Part shown: piece after piece, positions 27,367-36,614 of the stretch
Layout: every line of letters starts with the position of its first letter
How positions within the stretch are numbered: the stretch's first letter is position 1
Assembly: GCF_002250565.1 (NCBI RefSeq)
Contig: NZ_NMVJ01000008.1
Coordinates: 1-64,000, forward strand
DNA: 64,000 bases
From: Parenemella sanctibonifatiensis
Lineage (GTDB): Bacteria > Actinomycetota > Actinomycetes > Propionibacteriales > Propionibacteriaceae
Reading direction: 5' to 3'
Position numbers and translations under genes: made by a program
The notes under the pieces: generated by a model
What the model was told of the DNA's origin: nothing
What the model saw: only the letters and a program-made list of their open reading frames with translations
The model's database searches: none

Positions 27367-27411
27367 GAGCACGACCAACCCGAGCACGACCAACCCGAGC
27401 ACGACCAACCC
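27367..27411. repeat. Three perfect tandem copies of a 15-bp repeat
   Basis: GAGCACGACCAACCC occurs three times without mismatch, starting 6 bp after the glnA2 stop and ending just before the stop of the converging gene at 27419. Copy number of such short repeats is prone to change by slippage; no function is evident. Confidence 0.9.
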
Positions 27412-27418
27412 CGGGGGC

Positions 27419-28216
27419 TCAGCTCAGCGGCACCACAGTGGAGAGATCGCTGTGCGCGCCGGAGGCATGCACGGCACCGCTGCTGCGGGCCTGTTCCCAC
27501 GTCAGCCGGCCGCTGCACAGCCGTCGAAAGACGTCGGTGCCGCACTCGACGACGCTGCCGGGGGTGCCGCGGGTGTGCCGAGGTCCGTCGCCCAGTCCGA
27601 TCTGGACGGCGGCGTACGGCGGCACCCGGACCTCGGTGCTGCTGCCGGGGTGCGCCTTGGCCAGCAGATCAGCCATGGTGCGGGTCGCTTCGCGGTCGGC
27701 TGCGGCAACGATCGGGATCGGGGTGCGGTGTTGGCAGACCAGCGTGAGCTCATCGGCGGTGTCGGTGAGTTGCATCAGGGTGATCCGGAGCCGGTCGGTG
27801 GTGGCGATCGGCCCGATGCCGACCTCGAGCGCCTCGGCGATGTCGTCGTGTTCGAGTTGGCGGATCAACTGTTGGCTGACCTGGTGGAGGTCGCGGGCCA
27901 GGCTGCGACCGGAGTCGTCACCCAACACCTGCACCACCTGGTCAAAACGTTCATCGCGGTGGCCCTGGTTGGCACGCCAGTGGTCGATCAGCGGCTCGGG
28001 ACGCTTGGTGGTGGGGTGGCCGAGGGCGACGGTGGTCGAGGTCACCACCTCGATCAGTTGGCCGACCAGATGGCGCACGGTCCACCGATCATCGCGACGG
28101 GCCCGGGCGAAGTCGATTTCGGGCAGGTCGCTGAGCCAGTCGTCGATGGCCTGCAGCTGCGCCGTCGCGGCGACGGCCATCTTGCTGTGTTTGCGTGTTA
28201 CCAAAGATCCCACCAT
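27419..28216 (-). CDS. MDMPI-like / sterol-carrier-fold protein
   Basis: 265 residues. The N-terminal half looks like the four-helix DinB/MDMPI fold (RWTVRHLVGQLIEVVTSTTVA), the family that includes mycothiol-dependent maleylpyruvate isomerase; the C-terminal half ends in an SCP2-like module (PYAAVQIGLGDGPRHTRGTP, then SSGAVHASGAHSDLSTVVPL) typical of actinobacterial sterol-carrier-family proteins. Substrate unknown; the zinc-binding residues of MDMPI are not certain. A TAGGCT box on the minus strand lies 9 nt upstream of the ATG. It is divergent from glnE. Confidence 0.7.
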   Translation of the reverse strand: MVGSLVTRKHSKMAVAATAQLQAIDDWLSDLPEIDFARARRDDRWTVRHLVGQLIEVVTSTTVALGHPTTKRPEPLIDHWRANQGHRDERFDQVVQVLGDDSGRSLARDLHQVSQQLIRQLEHDDIAEALEVGIGPIATTDRLRITLMQLTDTADELTLVCQHRTPIPIVAAADREATRTMADLLAKAHPGSSTEVRVPPYAAVQIGLGDGPRHTRGTPGSVVECGTDVFRRLCSGRLTWEQARSSGAVHASGAHSDLSTVVPLS

Positions 28217-28323
28217 CGTGACGCCAGCCTAGGTGGTGCAGCGACGGGGCGGCGTGCAACTGGTTGAACAGGTGCTGAACATCTTCCGACCAATGGCTGG
28301 CCGGCTACCTCTAGGCTGAGGCC

Positions 28324-31242
28324 GTGACTCGTACCCCCTCGACCATGGCCGTCCTCGCCCAGCTCGGTTTCGACGACGTCGAGCGCATGCGGGCAGTGGT
28401 GGAGCCGTGGCCGGAGGAGTACTGGCCGATGCTGTATTCGGCGGCAGCCAGCGCGGACCCGGACCAGTGCCTGATGCTGCTGGCAGACCTGGTTGATGCC
28501 GCTCCGGAGCGGGTCGATCAGCTGCTCGACCATGACCGGCTGCGCCGCAACGTGACCGTCGTGCTGGGCGCCAGCGACCAGCTCGGCAAGCACCTCGTTC
28601 AGCATCCTGAACAGTTCGACGACCTCGAGGAGGTGCCGGCTCGAGCGACGAGCTGGCGGCTGCCCGAGCTTGCCGGCAGCGGTGACAGCCCGCAGTGGGC
28701 CGGCGACGAGGTGCGGCGTGCCTATCGCGATGCGCTGACCCGGATTGCCTGCCGCGACCTGACCGAGACCGACCCGACCGCGATCGTGGAGGACATCACC
28801 GCCGAGATCTCCGACCTCACCGACGAGGTGCTGCAGGCGGGCATGGTGATCGCGCGGCGTACGGTCGGCGCCGACGCCGACAACGTACGCCTGGGCGTGG
28901 TTGCGCTCGGCAAGGCCGGCGCCCGGGAGCTCAACTACATCTCCGACGTGGACGTGCTCTATGTGGTCGCGCCCGCCGACGGGGCCAGCGAGGACGACGC
29001 GACCCGGATCGGCACCAAGCTGGTCGGTGCGCTGGCCCGGTTCTGTTCCTCGCGTACGCCGGCGGGCACATTCTGGACGCTGGATGCGGGTCTGCGTCCC
29101 GAGGGCAACGCCGGGCCGCTGGTGCGTACCTTGGCCAGCCACCAGAAGTACTACGAGCGCTGGGCACAGAACTGGGAGTTCCAGGCCATGCTCAAGGCCC
29201 GGCCGGTGGCCGGCGACCTGGAGCTGGCCCAAGACTTCATCGACATGATCGATCCGCTGGTGTGGCGGGTGAGCCAGGAGAAGGGCTTCATCGGCGAGTC
29301 CCGGGCGATGCGCAAGCGGGTGGTGGACCTGATCCCCAAGGGGCAGGCCGACCGGGAAATCAAGCTCGGCGTCGGCGGACTGCGCGACGTCGAGTTTTCG
29401 GTGCAGCTGCTGCAGCTGGTGCACGGCAGCGCTGATGAGCGGCTCCGGCTGCGCGGCACCTGGGAGGCGCTGCGGGCGCTGTCGCGGCACGCCTACATCG
29501 GCCGCCGCGACGCCGAGGAACTCGCCGAGGCGTACGACTTCGAACGGGTGCTGGAACACCGGGTGCAGCTGCGCCGGCTGCGCCGCACCCATCTCTTCCC
29601 GGACGATGAGGCCGGCCTGGCCCACCTGGCCCGCAGCACCGGCGAGATCGTCGGCAACGACTCCGGCGTGCTGGTGCGCCGCTGGAAGGCCGCCAAGGGG
29701 CTGGTGGGGCGGCTCCAGCAGCGCCTGTTCTATTCCCCGGTGCTGGAGGCGGTGGCGCGGCTCGGGGCGCGGGACCGGCTCAGCGAGGCCGCCGCGCAGG
29801 ACCGGCTGGAGTTCCTGGGCTACCTGGATCCGAAGGCGGCGATGGCCCACCTGCAGGCCCTCACCTCCGGCACCAGCCGGTCGGTGGAGATCCAGCGCCA
29901 GCTGCTGCCGGCGATGCTGGAGTGGTTCGCCAACGGGGCCAACCCCGACCTGGGGCTGCTGTCGTTTCGGCAGCTGTCGGAGAAGCTGGGATCCTCGCCG
30001 TGGTATCTGCGGGGCCTGCGCGACGAGGGCGGCATGGCTGAGCACCTCGCGCTGGTGCTGTCGACCAGCCGCTACTCGGTGAACCTGCTGCAGCGCGAGC
30101 CCAGCGGCGTACAGATGCTCACCCGCACCAGCCGGCTCGATCCGCGTTCCAGGGAGGACATGACCGCCTCGATGGTCGCGGCCGCGTCCCGCCGCGAGGA
30201 GCCGAAGAAGGCGATGGAGGCGATCCGGGCGCAGCGGCGTACCGAGCTGCTGCGGGTGTCGTTGGCCGACGTGCTGGGCCGGACCGACATCGACCAGGAG
30301 GGGCGCGCCCTCAGCGACATCGCCCACGCCACGATCGCGGCGGCGCTGACCGTCGCGGCCCGCGGCGTCGACAACGCGCCCTCGCTGGGCGTGATCGCAC
30401 TGGGCCGGTGGGGCGGCGGCGAGATGGCGTACGGCTCCGATGTCGATGCGATGTTCGTCATGGGCGAGGGGGACGCCCAGGCCGCCGGTCAGGTGATCGC
30501 CAACCTGCGTTCGATGCTGCGGGCGCCCGGCCCCGATCCGGCGCTGGTCGTCGACACCGACCTGCGGCCCGAGGGACGCGGCGGCGCCGATGTGCGCACC
30601 CTGAGCGCGTATCGCAGCTACTACGAGCGGTGGTCCTCGACCTGGGAACGGCAGGCGATGGTGCGGGCGGCGGCCGGTCCCGGCAACGAGGATCTGGTGG
30701 CTGACCTGATGGCGATCATCGACGAGCACCGCTGGGCCCGTCCGTTGACGACCAAGCAGGTGATCGAGGTACGCCGCCTCAAGGCCCGGATGGAGCAGGA
30801 GCGCCTGCCGCGCGGCCACGACCCCAAGGCCAACCTCAAGCTCGGTCCGGGCGGCCTGTCCGATGTCGAGTGGACCGTGCAGCTGCTGCAGCTGCAACAC
30901 GCCCACGAGGTACGCCCGCTGCGCACCCCCAACACCATGGCGGCGCTGGCGGCGGCGAAGGATGCAGACCTGGTCTCGGACGAGGATGCTCGGATCCTGC
31001 GGGAGGCGTGGCAGTTGGCCAGCCAGGTCCGCAACAGCGTGGTGCTGGTGCGGGGTCGGTCCACCGACACCCTGCCCGGCGACCGGCGCGAGTTGGCCGC
31101 CTGCGCCGAGTTGCTCGGCTATGGCCCCAGCCAGGCCAGCCACCTGCTCGATGACCTGGCGGCCGCGATGCGACGTAGCCGCAGGGTCGCCGAGCGGCTG
31201 TTCTGGGGTGAGGATCCCACCCAGGGTCCGCCGGCCCGCTGA
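28324..31242 (+). CDS. glnE: Bifunctional glutamine-synthetase adenylyltransferase/deadenylylase
   Basis: 972 residues with two nucleotidyltransferase domains. The first has [20 protein letters not shown] (about residue 200) and corresponds to the deadenylylase; the second has [20 protein letters not shown] (about residue 700) and corresponds to the adenylyltransferase. Each is followed by a [14 protein letters not shown] or [15 protein letters not shown] helix. GlnE adds or removes AMP on a tyrosine of GlnA1 in response to nitrogen status. TAGGCT ends 6 nt before the GTG. It sits between the two glnA paralogues of the window. Confidence 0.95.
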   Translation: MTRTPSTMAVLAQLGFDDVERMRAVVEPWPEEYWPMLYSAAASADPDQCLMLLADLVDAAPERVDQLLDHDRLRRNVTVVLGASDQLGKHLVQHPEQFDDLEEVPARATSWRLPELAGSGDSPQWAGDEVRRAYRDALTRIACRDLTETDPTAIVEDITAEISDLTDEVLQAGMVIARRTVGADADNVRLGVVALGKAGARELNYISDVDVLYVVAPADGASEDDATRIGTKLVGALARFCSSRTPAGTFWTLDAGLRPEGNAGPLVRTLASHQKYYERWAQNWEFQAMLKARPVAGDLELAQDFIDMIDPLVWRVSQEKGFIGESRAMRKRVVDLIPKGQADREIKLGVGGLRDVEFSVQLLQLVHGSADERLRLRGTWEALRALSRHAYIGRRDAEELAEAYDFERVLEHRVQLRRLRRTHLFPDDEAGLAHLARSTGEIVGNDSGVLVRRWKAAKGLVGRLQQRLFYSPVLEAVARLGARDRLSEAAAQDRLEFLGYLDPKAAMAHLQALTSGTSRSVEIQRQLLPAMLEWFANGANPDLGLLSFRQLSEKLGSSPWYLRGLRDEGGMAEHLALVLSTSRYSVNLLQREPSGVQMLTRTSRLDPRSREDMTASMVAAASRREEPKKAMEAIRAQRRTELLRVSLADVLGRTDIDQEGRALSDIAHATIAAALTVAARGVDNAPSLGVIALGRWGGGEMAYGSDVDAMFVMGEGDAQAAGQVIANLRSMLRAPGPDPALVVDTDLRPEGRGGADVRTLSAYRSYYERWSSTWERQAMVRAAAGPGNEDLVADLMAIIDEHRWARPLTTKQVIEVRRLKARMEQERLPRGHDPKANLKLGPGGLSDVEWTVQLLQLQHAHEVRPLRTPNTMAALAAAKDADLVSDEDARILREAWQLASQVRNSVVLVRGRSTDTLPGDRRELAACAELLGYGPSQASHLLDDLAAAMRRSRRVAERLFWGEDPTQGPPAR

Positions 31243-31331
31243 CACTGCAGGTGCTGCATGGGTCGGCGTGCCCCAGCCCGGCACGGAGTCGGGCAGGGTG
31301 GGTAGGCTCGTGCTCCGGAAGAAGGAGGGCC

Positions 31332-32747
31332 ATGGCCGCTAGCAAGGTGTCGGCGCAGGTACGCCGGCTGTCAGGGTGGGGGAGGACCGCACCGACCACG
31401 GCGCATGTCGTCTCGACGCCCGATCTCGAGCAGATCCAGGCGGCGGTGGCCACCGTGGCCGATCGGGCCGCCGACCAGCCGAGTTGGCTGCGGCGCGGCG
31501 TCATCGCGCGCGGCCTGGGCCGTTCCTACGGCGACCCGGCACAGAACGCCGGCGGGCTGGTCATCGACATGACCCCGCTGCGCCGGATCCATTCGATCGA
31601 CGCCGCCACCGGCATCGTCGACCTCGACGCCGGCGCTGACCTGGACCAGCTGATGAAGGCGGCGCTGCCCTTCGGGCTGTGGGTCATTGTGTTGCCCGGC
31701 ACCCGGCAGGTCACCATCGGCGGCGCGATCGCCAACGACATCCATGGCAAGTCCCACCACACCACCGGATCCTTCGGCGACACCGTGGTGGAGATGCAGC
31801 TGCTGGTCGCCGACGGCCGGGTGCTGACGCTGCGGCCCGACGGTTCCGAGGACGATCCCGACGGCACGCTGTTCTGGGGCACCGTCGGCGGGATGGGCCT
31901 GACTGGGGTGATCCTGCGGGTGAAGCTGCAGCTGCGCCACGTCGAGACGGCGTACTTCCTGGCCGACGCGGTCGTCACCAAGACCCTGGACGAGACGATC
32001 CGGCTGCACACCGACGGGTCCGAGCACGAGTACGAATATTCCAGCGCTTGGTTTGATGCGATCAGCCCGGAGCCCAAGCTGGGCCGCGCCGAGATCTCCC
32101 GCGGCCGGCATGCGCTGCTGGAGGAGTTGCCCGCGAAGCTGCGCAAGAATCCGCTCGCCTTCGACGCGCCGGCGCTGTTCAACGCGCCCGACATCTTCCC
32201 CAACGGGCTGGCCAACAAGCTCACCTTCGGATTGGCCAGCGAGCTGTGGTACGCCAAGGCCCGGGCGTACCGGAACAAGGTCGTCAACCTGACGCAGTTC
32301 TATCACCCGCTCGACATGATCGGGGACTGGAATCGGGCCTATGGCAGCGACGGCTTCCTGCAGTACCAGTCGCTGGTGCCGTTGGATGCGATCGAGGCGT
32401 TCAAGGACCTGCTGCGCACCGTGCAGTCCTCGGGGCACTACTCCTTCATCAACGTCTTCAAGCTGTTCGGCCCCGGCAACAAGGCGCCGATGTCCTTCCC
32501 GATGGAGGGCTGGAACTTCGCGGTCGACTTCCCGATCCGGCCCGGACTGCACGAGTTCGTCTCCGAACTCGACCGGCAGGTGCTGGAGTTTGGCGGCCGC
32601 GTCTACAGCGCCAAGGATTCCCGGGTCAGTGCCGCCCACTTCCACCAGATGTATCCGCGCGTGGACGAATTCATCGCGCTGCGCCGCCAGGTCGACCCGA
32701 CCGGCGTGTTCGCCTCCGACATGGCCCGACGATTGGAGCTCCTGTGA
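31332..32747 (+). CDS. dprE1: DprE1-like FAD-dependent decaprenylphosphoryl-ribose 2-oxidase
   Basis: 471 residues of the VAO/ALO flavoenzyme fold. FAD-binding segments [12 protein letters not shown] and [19 protein letters not shown] are followed by the substrate domain with [19 protein letters not shown] and [17 protein letters not shown], almost the M. tuberculosis DprE1 ending. With DprE2 it epimerises decaprenyl-phosphoryl-ribose to the arabinose donor. Counting back from the shared C-terminus, Ala397 here occupies the place of M. tuberculosis Cys387, the covalent target of benzothiazinones. GAAGGAGGG precedes the ATG; TAGGCT lies at 31303-31308. The stop overlaps the dprE2 start. Confidence 0.85.
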   Translation: MAASKVSAQVRRLSGWGRTAPTTAHVVSTPDLEQIQAAVATVADRAADQPSWLRRGVIARGLGRSYGDPAQNAGGLVIDMTPLRRIHSIDAATGIVDLDAGADLDQLMKAALPFGLWVIVLPGTRQVTIGGAIANDIHGKSHHTTGSFGDTVVEMQLLVADGRVLTLRPDGSEDDPDGTLFWGTVGGMGLTGVILRVKLQLRHVETAYFLADAVVTKTLDETIRLHTDGSEHEYEYSSAWFDAISPEPKLGRAEISRGRHALLEELPAKLRKNPLAFDAPALFNAPDIFPNGLANKLTFGLASELWYAKARAYRNKVVNLTQFYHPLDMIGDWNRAYGSDGFLQYQSLVPLDAIEAFKDLLRTVQSSGHYSFINVFKLFGPGNKAPMSFPMEGWNFAVDFPIRPGLHEFVSELDRQVLEFGGRVYSAKDSRVSAAHFHQMYPRVDEFIALRRQVDPTGVFASDMARRLELL

Positions 32748-33505
32748 TTGATGCCGTGGGTAACCCCCAGCGACTGCTGCTGTTTGGCGGCACCAGCGAG
32801 ATCGGCTTGGCGATCTGTGAGGAGTTCCTCACCGCTCAGCCGATGCACGTGGTGCTGGCCGCGCTCGCCGATGACCCCAAGCGGGACGAGGCCAAGGCCC
32901 AGCTGGAGGCGGCCGGGGCGGCAAGCGTACGCTTCGTCGACTTCGACGCGACCGCCTTCGACAGTCATCCCGAGGCCGTCGAGGAGTGCTTCGCCGACGG
33001 CGACGTGGATGTCTCCATCGTCGCCTTCGGGATGCTCGGTGACGCCGAGGAGTTGTGGCAGGACCAGGCCAAGGCGGTGCTGGCGTGCAACCTCAACTAC
33101 ACCGGCGCGGTGAGCGTCGGCGTCCTGCTGGGGCAGAAGTTGAAGGCACAGGGCTATGGCCAGATCATCGCGATGAGCTCGGCGGCCGGCGAGCGAGTGC
33201 GCCGCTCCAACTTCGTCTACGGTTCCACCAAGGCGGGCCTGGACGGCTTCTACCTCAACCTCGGCGAGGCGCTCGAGGAGTACGGCCCCAAGGTGCTGGT
33301 GATCCGGCCCGGCCAGGTCCGCACCCGGATGTCTGCCCACGTGAAGGAAGCGCCGCTCACCGTGGACAAGGAAGACGTCGCGAAGCTCGCGGTGAGCTCG
33401 GTCAAGCAGGGCAAGTCCCTGGTCTGGGCGCCGCCGCTCTTCCGGTGGGTCATGGTGATCCTCAAGCTGATCCCGCGCCCGATCTTCCGCAAGCTCCCGA
33501 TCTGA
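32744..33505 (+). CDS. dprE2: DprE2-like short-chain reductase
   Basis: 253 residues of the SDR fold: nucleotide-binding [10 protein letters not shown], an FGMLGD segment, catalytic Ser in AMSSAAG and the YGSTK active-site pair, plus a hydrophobic C-terminal tail ([19 protein letters not shown]) that fits membrane association. DprE2 reduces the keto intermediate made by DprE1 to decaprenyl-phosphoryl-arabinose. The GTG start overlaps the dprE1 stop (GTGA), a strong sign of coupled expression. It is the last core gene before the accessory island. Confidence 0.85.
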   Translation: MIDAVGNPQRLLLFGGTSEIGLAICEEFLTAQPMHVVLAALADDPKRDEAKAQLEAAGAASVRFVDFDATAFDSHPEAVEECFADGDVDVSIVAFGMLGDAEELWQDQAKAVLACNLNYTGAVSVGVLLGQKLKAQGYGQIIAMSSAAGERVRRSNFVYGSTKAGLDGFYLNLGEALEEYGPKVLVIRPGQVRTRMSAHVKEAPLTVDKEDVAKLAVSSVKQGKSLVWAPPLFRWVMVILKLIPRPIFRKLPI

Positions 33506-33650
33506 GCGAGACGCATCTCGGCCGGTGTCTGTCGGTTTATGGACCCATGTTGCGTCCGACGCGTCGTGGAAAGAACCACGGCGGACGGGGACTCGGTCGA
33601 TGCGTCGCGTACCTCCATGCGCCACACCTCTCCTCTGCGGCTAATGCGCC

Positions 33651-33685
33651 GTGCTAGACTTGCCGCATTGGCAAGTATGGGAGGT
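33651..33685 (+). promoter_or_regulatory. Promoter with overlapping operator palindrome and ribosome site
   Basis: TAGACT (33655-33660) fits a -10 box and overlaps a perfect dyad ACTTGCC-GCATT-GGCAAGT (33658-33676) covering the expected transcript start; GGGAGG at 33679-33684 then serves the ATG at 33689. A dyad over the start site is the usual place for repression, and the operon's second gene encodes a winged-helix protein, so autoregulation is likely. Confidence 0.55.
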
Positions 33686-33688
33686 TGC

Positions 33689-34168
33689 ATGGAACCGGCA
33701 ATGACACCAGCGTCTACTCTGGACGCTGTACGGATCGAGAGGGAGCGAAATGTGGAGCGAAACCGAGTGCCGTGGTGGGCGCTCCTGCTCCAAGCGTTTG
33801 TGCCACCCTCCTTCATATGGATTTTGCTTGGGCCAGGGCTTTGGCCAAGTGTCCCGCTGGCGCCCGCAATTCCGCTGGGATGTCTCGCTGTTTGCGGCCT
33901 GGTATTAGGTGCCACTGGGCAGTTCCGTCGGCCTTGGGCGTGGGCACGTCTCGGCTCCGGGCTCGGCTCTCGGGGGCGTCAGATCGTGGCGTCGATCACG
34001 GTGCTGATGGTTGTGATTGTCGTGCTTGAGGTGGTCATGGTCGCGACCTACCCGACGCTCGCGGTCGGCATCTTTGCGCATCTCCTCGGGGCATTGTTGT
34101 ATTGGTTGGCGTTGCTGTTTGGGCACGCGCAACTGTACTCCAACTACATCAACTATGGTGTATGCTGA
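33689..34168 (+). CDS. Four-helix membrane protein paired with a winged-helix regulator
   Basis: 159 residues with about four hydrophobic helices (WWALLLQAFVPPSFIWILLG, then GCLAVCGLVLGA, ITVLMVVIVVLEVVMVA, LLGALLYWLALLFG). Family not recognised. The ATG at 33689 is chosen for GGGAGG five bases upstream; earlier ATGs lack it. Its TGA shares one base with the ATG of the regulator gene, so the two are translated together. Small membrane-protein/winged-helix pairs of this kind occur in actinobacteria and often act as a sensor or immunity protein with its repressor, but that is inference. Codon use is less GC-rich than in the flanking core genes. Confidence 0.6.
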   Translation: MEPAMTPASTLDAVRIERERNVERNRVPWWALLLQAFVPPSFIWILLGPGLWPSVPLAPAIPLGCLAVCGLVLGATGQFRRPWAWARLGSGLGSRGRQIVASITVLMVVIVVLEVVMVATYPTLAVGIFAHLLGALLYWLALLFGHAQLYSNYINYGVC

Positions 34169-34464
34169 TGCCGCCTCTTGAATCGGATATTGACCCGCTG
34201 CTTCATTCTCCGATTCGCCTTAGGGTCTGTGCGATCCTCGAAGGTCTTCAACGGTGCAGCTTTTTGGAGCTTCGTACCAGGATCGGTGTGAGTGATTCGG
34301 TGTTGAGCAAGCACCTTTCGAAACTTGAGGTCGCCGGCGTTGTTGAGTTGAACGGGCGTCGCGGGTCCGGCTCTGGGGTCGTCGTTAGCCTCACGCGCGA
34401 GGGTCGAGGCAGATGGCGAACGTACCTGGTCCAGCTGAGTGAGGCGTTGGCGGGTGATTCCTAA
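34168..34464 (+). CDS. Winged-helix transcriptional regulator (MarR/ArsR-like)
   Basis: 98 residues. HSPIRLRVCAILEGLQRCSF begins a compact winged helix; the recognition helix is near VSDSVLSKHLSKLEVAGVVE, and the wing is GSGSGVVVSLTREGRG. Similar small regulators repress their own operons and are controlled by a partner protein. Start at 34168 (TGATG overlap) or two codons earlier at 34162. The dyad at 33658-33676 is the likely binding site. Confidence 0.72.
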   Translation: MPPLESDIDPLLHSPIRLRVCAILEGLQRCSFLELRTRIGVSDSVLSKHLSKLEVAGVVELNGRRGSGSGVVVSLTREGRGRWRTYLVQLSEALAGDS

Positions 34465-34504
34465 GAGCCACCGGTGCCCGCATTCGGTCTCGGTTGGCGG
34501 GCGT

Positions 34505-34544
34505 GATCCTCGCAACGCCAAGGGGCTTGGTCGTTGCGAGGATC
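34505..34544. terminator. Long perfect stem-loop between convergent genes
   Basis: GATCCTCGCAACG (34505-34517) pairs exactly with CGTTGCGAGGATC (34532-34544); inside, CCAAG pairs with CTTGG around GGG, giving about 18 bp of stem with a single bulged T. It lies between the regulator's stop (34464) and the stop of the converging secreted-protein gene (34582) and would end both transcripts. Confidence 0.75.
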
Positions 34545-34581
34545 GCTGCGTGGGTTCGGGCAGATTTACTGCGCCTGCGCC

Positions 34582-35133
34582 TTAATTGCAGACTGCATTG
34601 AAGTCTGGCAGCAGGCCGATCGCAAAAAACACTCCGTTGCAGATGAATCCACCGACCACAGGGAGAGGGGAGCAGAGAAGCATCTGCCCGGCAAACCACG
34701 CGGCCGCTGCCGCCCAGCCAGCCGCGCAGGTGGGCATTGCTTGAGGGCCTGCGGCCGGTCCGTCGACCAACTCAACGACGGGGTTCTCGGCGCTCCCAGT
34801 GACAACAAAGTGCTTGCCTTCGGTGCTCTCCACAAAGGACTTCGCCTGAGCAGTGGTTACTGTCGATGCGAAAAACTCGACGTACTGCAGCCTGGCGTCG
34901 CTGTCGAGTCCTTGGAGCAGCGCCATAAGGGCCTGGCTTTGCTGGATGAGTTCTACCCGTTCTGCGAAACCTTTGGGGTCCTGCTCCTTGGATTCTTGGA
35001 CCGATTCGGCCGGCGTTTGGGTGTTCTCGTATGGGTGGCGTTCGGCGGCCGACGCGGCTGGAATCTGAAGCAGCATGGCCATGCTAAGCACAGCCGCGGC
35101 AGCGATGGCTGCCAATCTACGGATTGTGGACAT
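34582..35133 (-). CDS. Secreted protein with hydrophobic four-cysteine C-terminal module
   Basis: 183 residues. A clear signal peptide (MSTIRRLAAIAAAAVLSMAM through AASA, likely cut after Ala29), a charged middle region of ~105 residues, then a hydrophobic Gly/Ala-rich tail with Cys136, Cys154, Cys165 and Cys182 (for example CSPLPVVGGFIC). A leader-like front and a membrane-active-looking Cys-bonded tail resemble some secreted bacteriocin or toxin precursors, but no named family was recognised. AGGAGGATCT stands before the ATG, and a dyad ATACA-GCGT-TGTAT (35148-35161) lies over the probable promoter. It faces the membrane-protein/regulator pair across a shared terminator. Confidence 0.65.
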   Translation of the reverse strand: MSTIRRLAAIAAAAVLSMAMLLQIPAASAAERHPYENTQTPAESVQESKEQDPKGFAERVELIQQSQALMALLQGLDSDARLQYVEFFASTVTTAQAKSFVESTEGKHFVVTGSAENPVVELVDGPAAGPQAMPTCAAGWAAAAAWFAGQMLLCSPLPVVGGFICNGVFFAIGLLPDFNAVCN

Positions 35134-35147
35134 AGATCCTCCTAATG

Positions 35148-35161
35148 ATACAGCGTTGTAT
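35148..35161 (-). promoter_or_regulatory. Dyad over the promoter of the secreted-protein gene
   Basis: ATACA-GCGT-TGTAT has 5-bp arms and lies 15-28 bp upstream of the ATG at 35133, just behind the AGGAGG ribosome site. TATCAT on the minus strand overlaps it as a possible -10 box. A repressor bound here would block transcription. Confidence 0.3.
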
Positions 35162-35328
35162 GGGCAGCGCGCTCTGCTCTATTGCAGTCGCGAACTGTGA
35201 ACAAAATGGTACATACCGTCAGGTGGAGTGGTCAAGGCCTCGACGAGACTCACATGAAGTCCCCGCGTAGGTGGGTGCCGTGCCTCACGTAGTTTTCCCC
35301 GCGAGTGTGGTGGCGGCGACGATGGGGT

Positions 35329-36254
35329 GTGGGTACGAAGGATCTGTCGTTGGCGGCACGGGTTGAGGTCACGAAGAAGTACGCGGTGGCGTATGCGCAG
35401 GCATCGAAGCGGGTCAAGGGCCAGATCCTGGACCAGGTCGTGGAGGTGACGGGCTGGAACCGGGACCATGCCCGTCAGCAGTTGCGTCGTCGGCTGGCCC
35501 AGCCCAAGGGACGTGCGACCGCGACCGTCGCGGTGATCGATGGCCGGCGCTCCAAGCCACGCAAGTACTCCTTCGATGCGTTGAAGGTGTTGCAACAGGT
35601 GTGGTCGACTGCGGGCGGGATCTGCGGGAAGTATCTGGCTGCTTCGATGACGGAATGGCTGGATGCGATGGAAGCCGAAGGGTCGTTGGTGGCCGGCCAG
35701 GACCGTTACAGCGTGGAGGTCCGGGCTGAGCTGGAGGCGATGTCGGCGGCAACGATCGACCGCTATCTGGCAGCGGCCCGGGCCACCGACCCGATCCGGG
35801 GCAAGTCCACGACCAGGGCGGGGACGCTGTTGCGGAACTCGATCAGCATCCGTCGCGCTGGTGACGAGGTCGAGGCCGAGCCGGGGTTCTTCGAGGTCGA
35901 CACTGTTGCTCACTGCGGGCCGAGCTTGAAGGGCGAGTTCGCGCGCAGCGTCAACTTCGTCGACATGCACACCGGCTGGGTGTTCACCGCTGCGATCCGT
36001 AACAACGCCGCGATCCATGTGATGGGGGTGTTCGACTCGTTCGTTGAGGCCGTGCCGTTCATGGTCACCGGCATCGACTGCGACAACGGGTCAGAGTTCA
36101 TCAACCACGACCTGATCAGTTGGGCCCGCGACAGAGACGTGTTCTTCACCCGATCACGGCCCTACAAGAAGAACGACCAGGCCACCATCGAGTCCAAGAA
36201 CAACCATCTGGTTCGGCGTTACGGCTTCTACCACCGCTACGAACCGCCCCGGTG
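35329..36254 (+). pseudogene. DDE transposase (integrase-core family), C-terminus cut off by an IS3 element
   Basis: About 308 residues from the GTG at 35329 (VGTKDLSLAARVEVTKKY). A helix-turn-helix front (QVVEVTGWNRDHARQQLRRR) is followed by the integrase core with all three acidic residues: FFEVDTVAHCG, GIDCDNGSEFIN and KKNDQATIESKNN. The reading ends normally until YGFYHRYEPP at about 36250, where the IS3 end begins; relatives continue for ~60-100 residues, absent here. No remainder is seen on the far side of the IS, so the insertion was accompanied or followed by a deletion. The left inverted repeat of this element was not located. The protein is probably inactive. Confidence 0.75.
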
Positions 36255-36290
36255 TGTCTGGAGGGTTGATTCGTTGAAAGGATCACCGTC

Positions 36291-36614
36291 ATGGCACGAC
36301 CCTGGAAGTACACCCCGGAGCTGCGTGAGCGCGCGGTGCGGATGGTGATGGAGTCCCGGGCAGACCATCCCCATGAGTCCGCGGCGATCAAGTCCGTGGC
36401 GAGCAAGTTGGGGATCACTACCCCTGAGTCGCTGCGCAAGTGGGTGCGGCAGGCTGAGATCGATGGCGGGGTCAAGCCCGGTAAGACGACCGAGGACATC
36501 GCCGAGATCAAGAGGCTCAAGAAGGAGAACGCCGAGTTGCGGCGGGCCAACGAGATCTTGAAGGCGGCCTCGGCTTTCTTCGCGGCGGAGCTCGACCGCC
36601 CCAACAGGTCCTGA
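36291..36614 (+). CDS. IS3-family transposase OrfA
   Basis: 107 residues: MARPWKYTPELRERAVRMVM, a helix-turn-helix (SVASKLGITTPESLRKWVRQ) and a leucine-zipper-like coil (IKRLKKENAELRRANEILK) through which OrfA joins OrfB. OrfA binds the element's ends. AAAGGA stands upstream of the ATG. In active relatives a -1 frameshift near the end of orfA makes the OrfAB transposase; here orfB is dead, so OrfA could at most act as a repressor of related elements. Confidence 0.88.
   Translation: MARPWKYTPELRERAVRMVMESRADHPHESAAIKSVASKLGITTPESLRKWVRQAEIDGGVKPGKTTEDIAEIKRLKKENAELRRANEILKAASAFFAAELDRPNRS

Noticed and set aside
27367-27411. Short CRISPR-like repeat
   Set aside because: Units are 15 bp, directly abutting, with no spacers and no cas genes.
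28198-31284. A 1028-codon open frame antisense to glnE, and similar long antisense frames opposite lpdA, dapD, glgC and others
   Set aside because: High GC content keeps the complementary frame open; composition (His/Gln/Gly/Leu/Val runs) is that of a shadow and the sense genes are certain.
32744-33505. Treating the SDR gene as a generic oxidoreductase unrelated to its neighbour
   Set aside because: The 4-nt overlap with the dprE1-like gene and the hydrophobic C-terminal tail fit DprE2.
36255-36348. Continuation of the DDE transposase frame into RCVWRVDSLKG and on to a stop at 36348
   Set aside because: These residues are out-of-frame translation of the IS3 end and orfA start, so the frame is a chance fusion.
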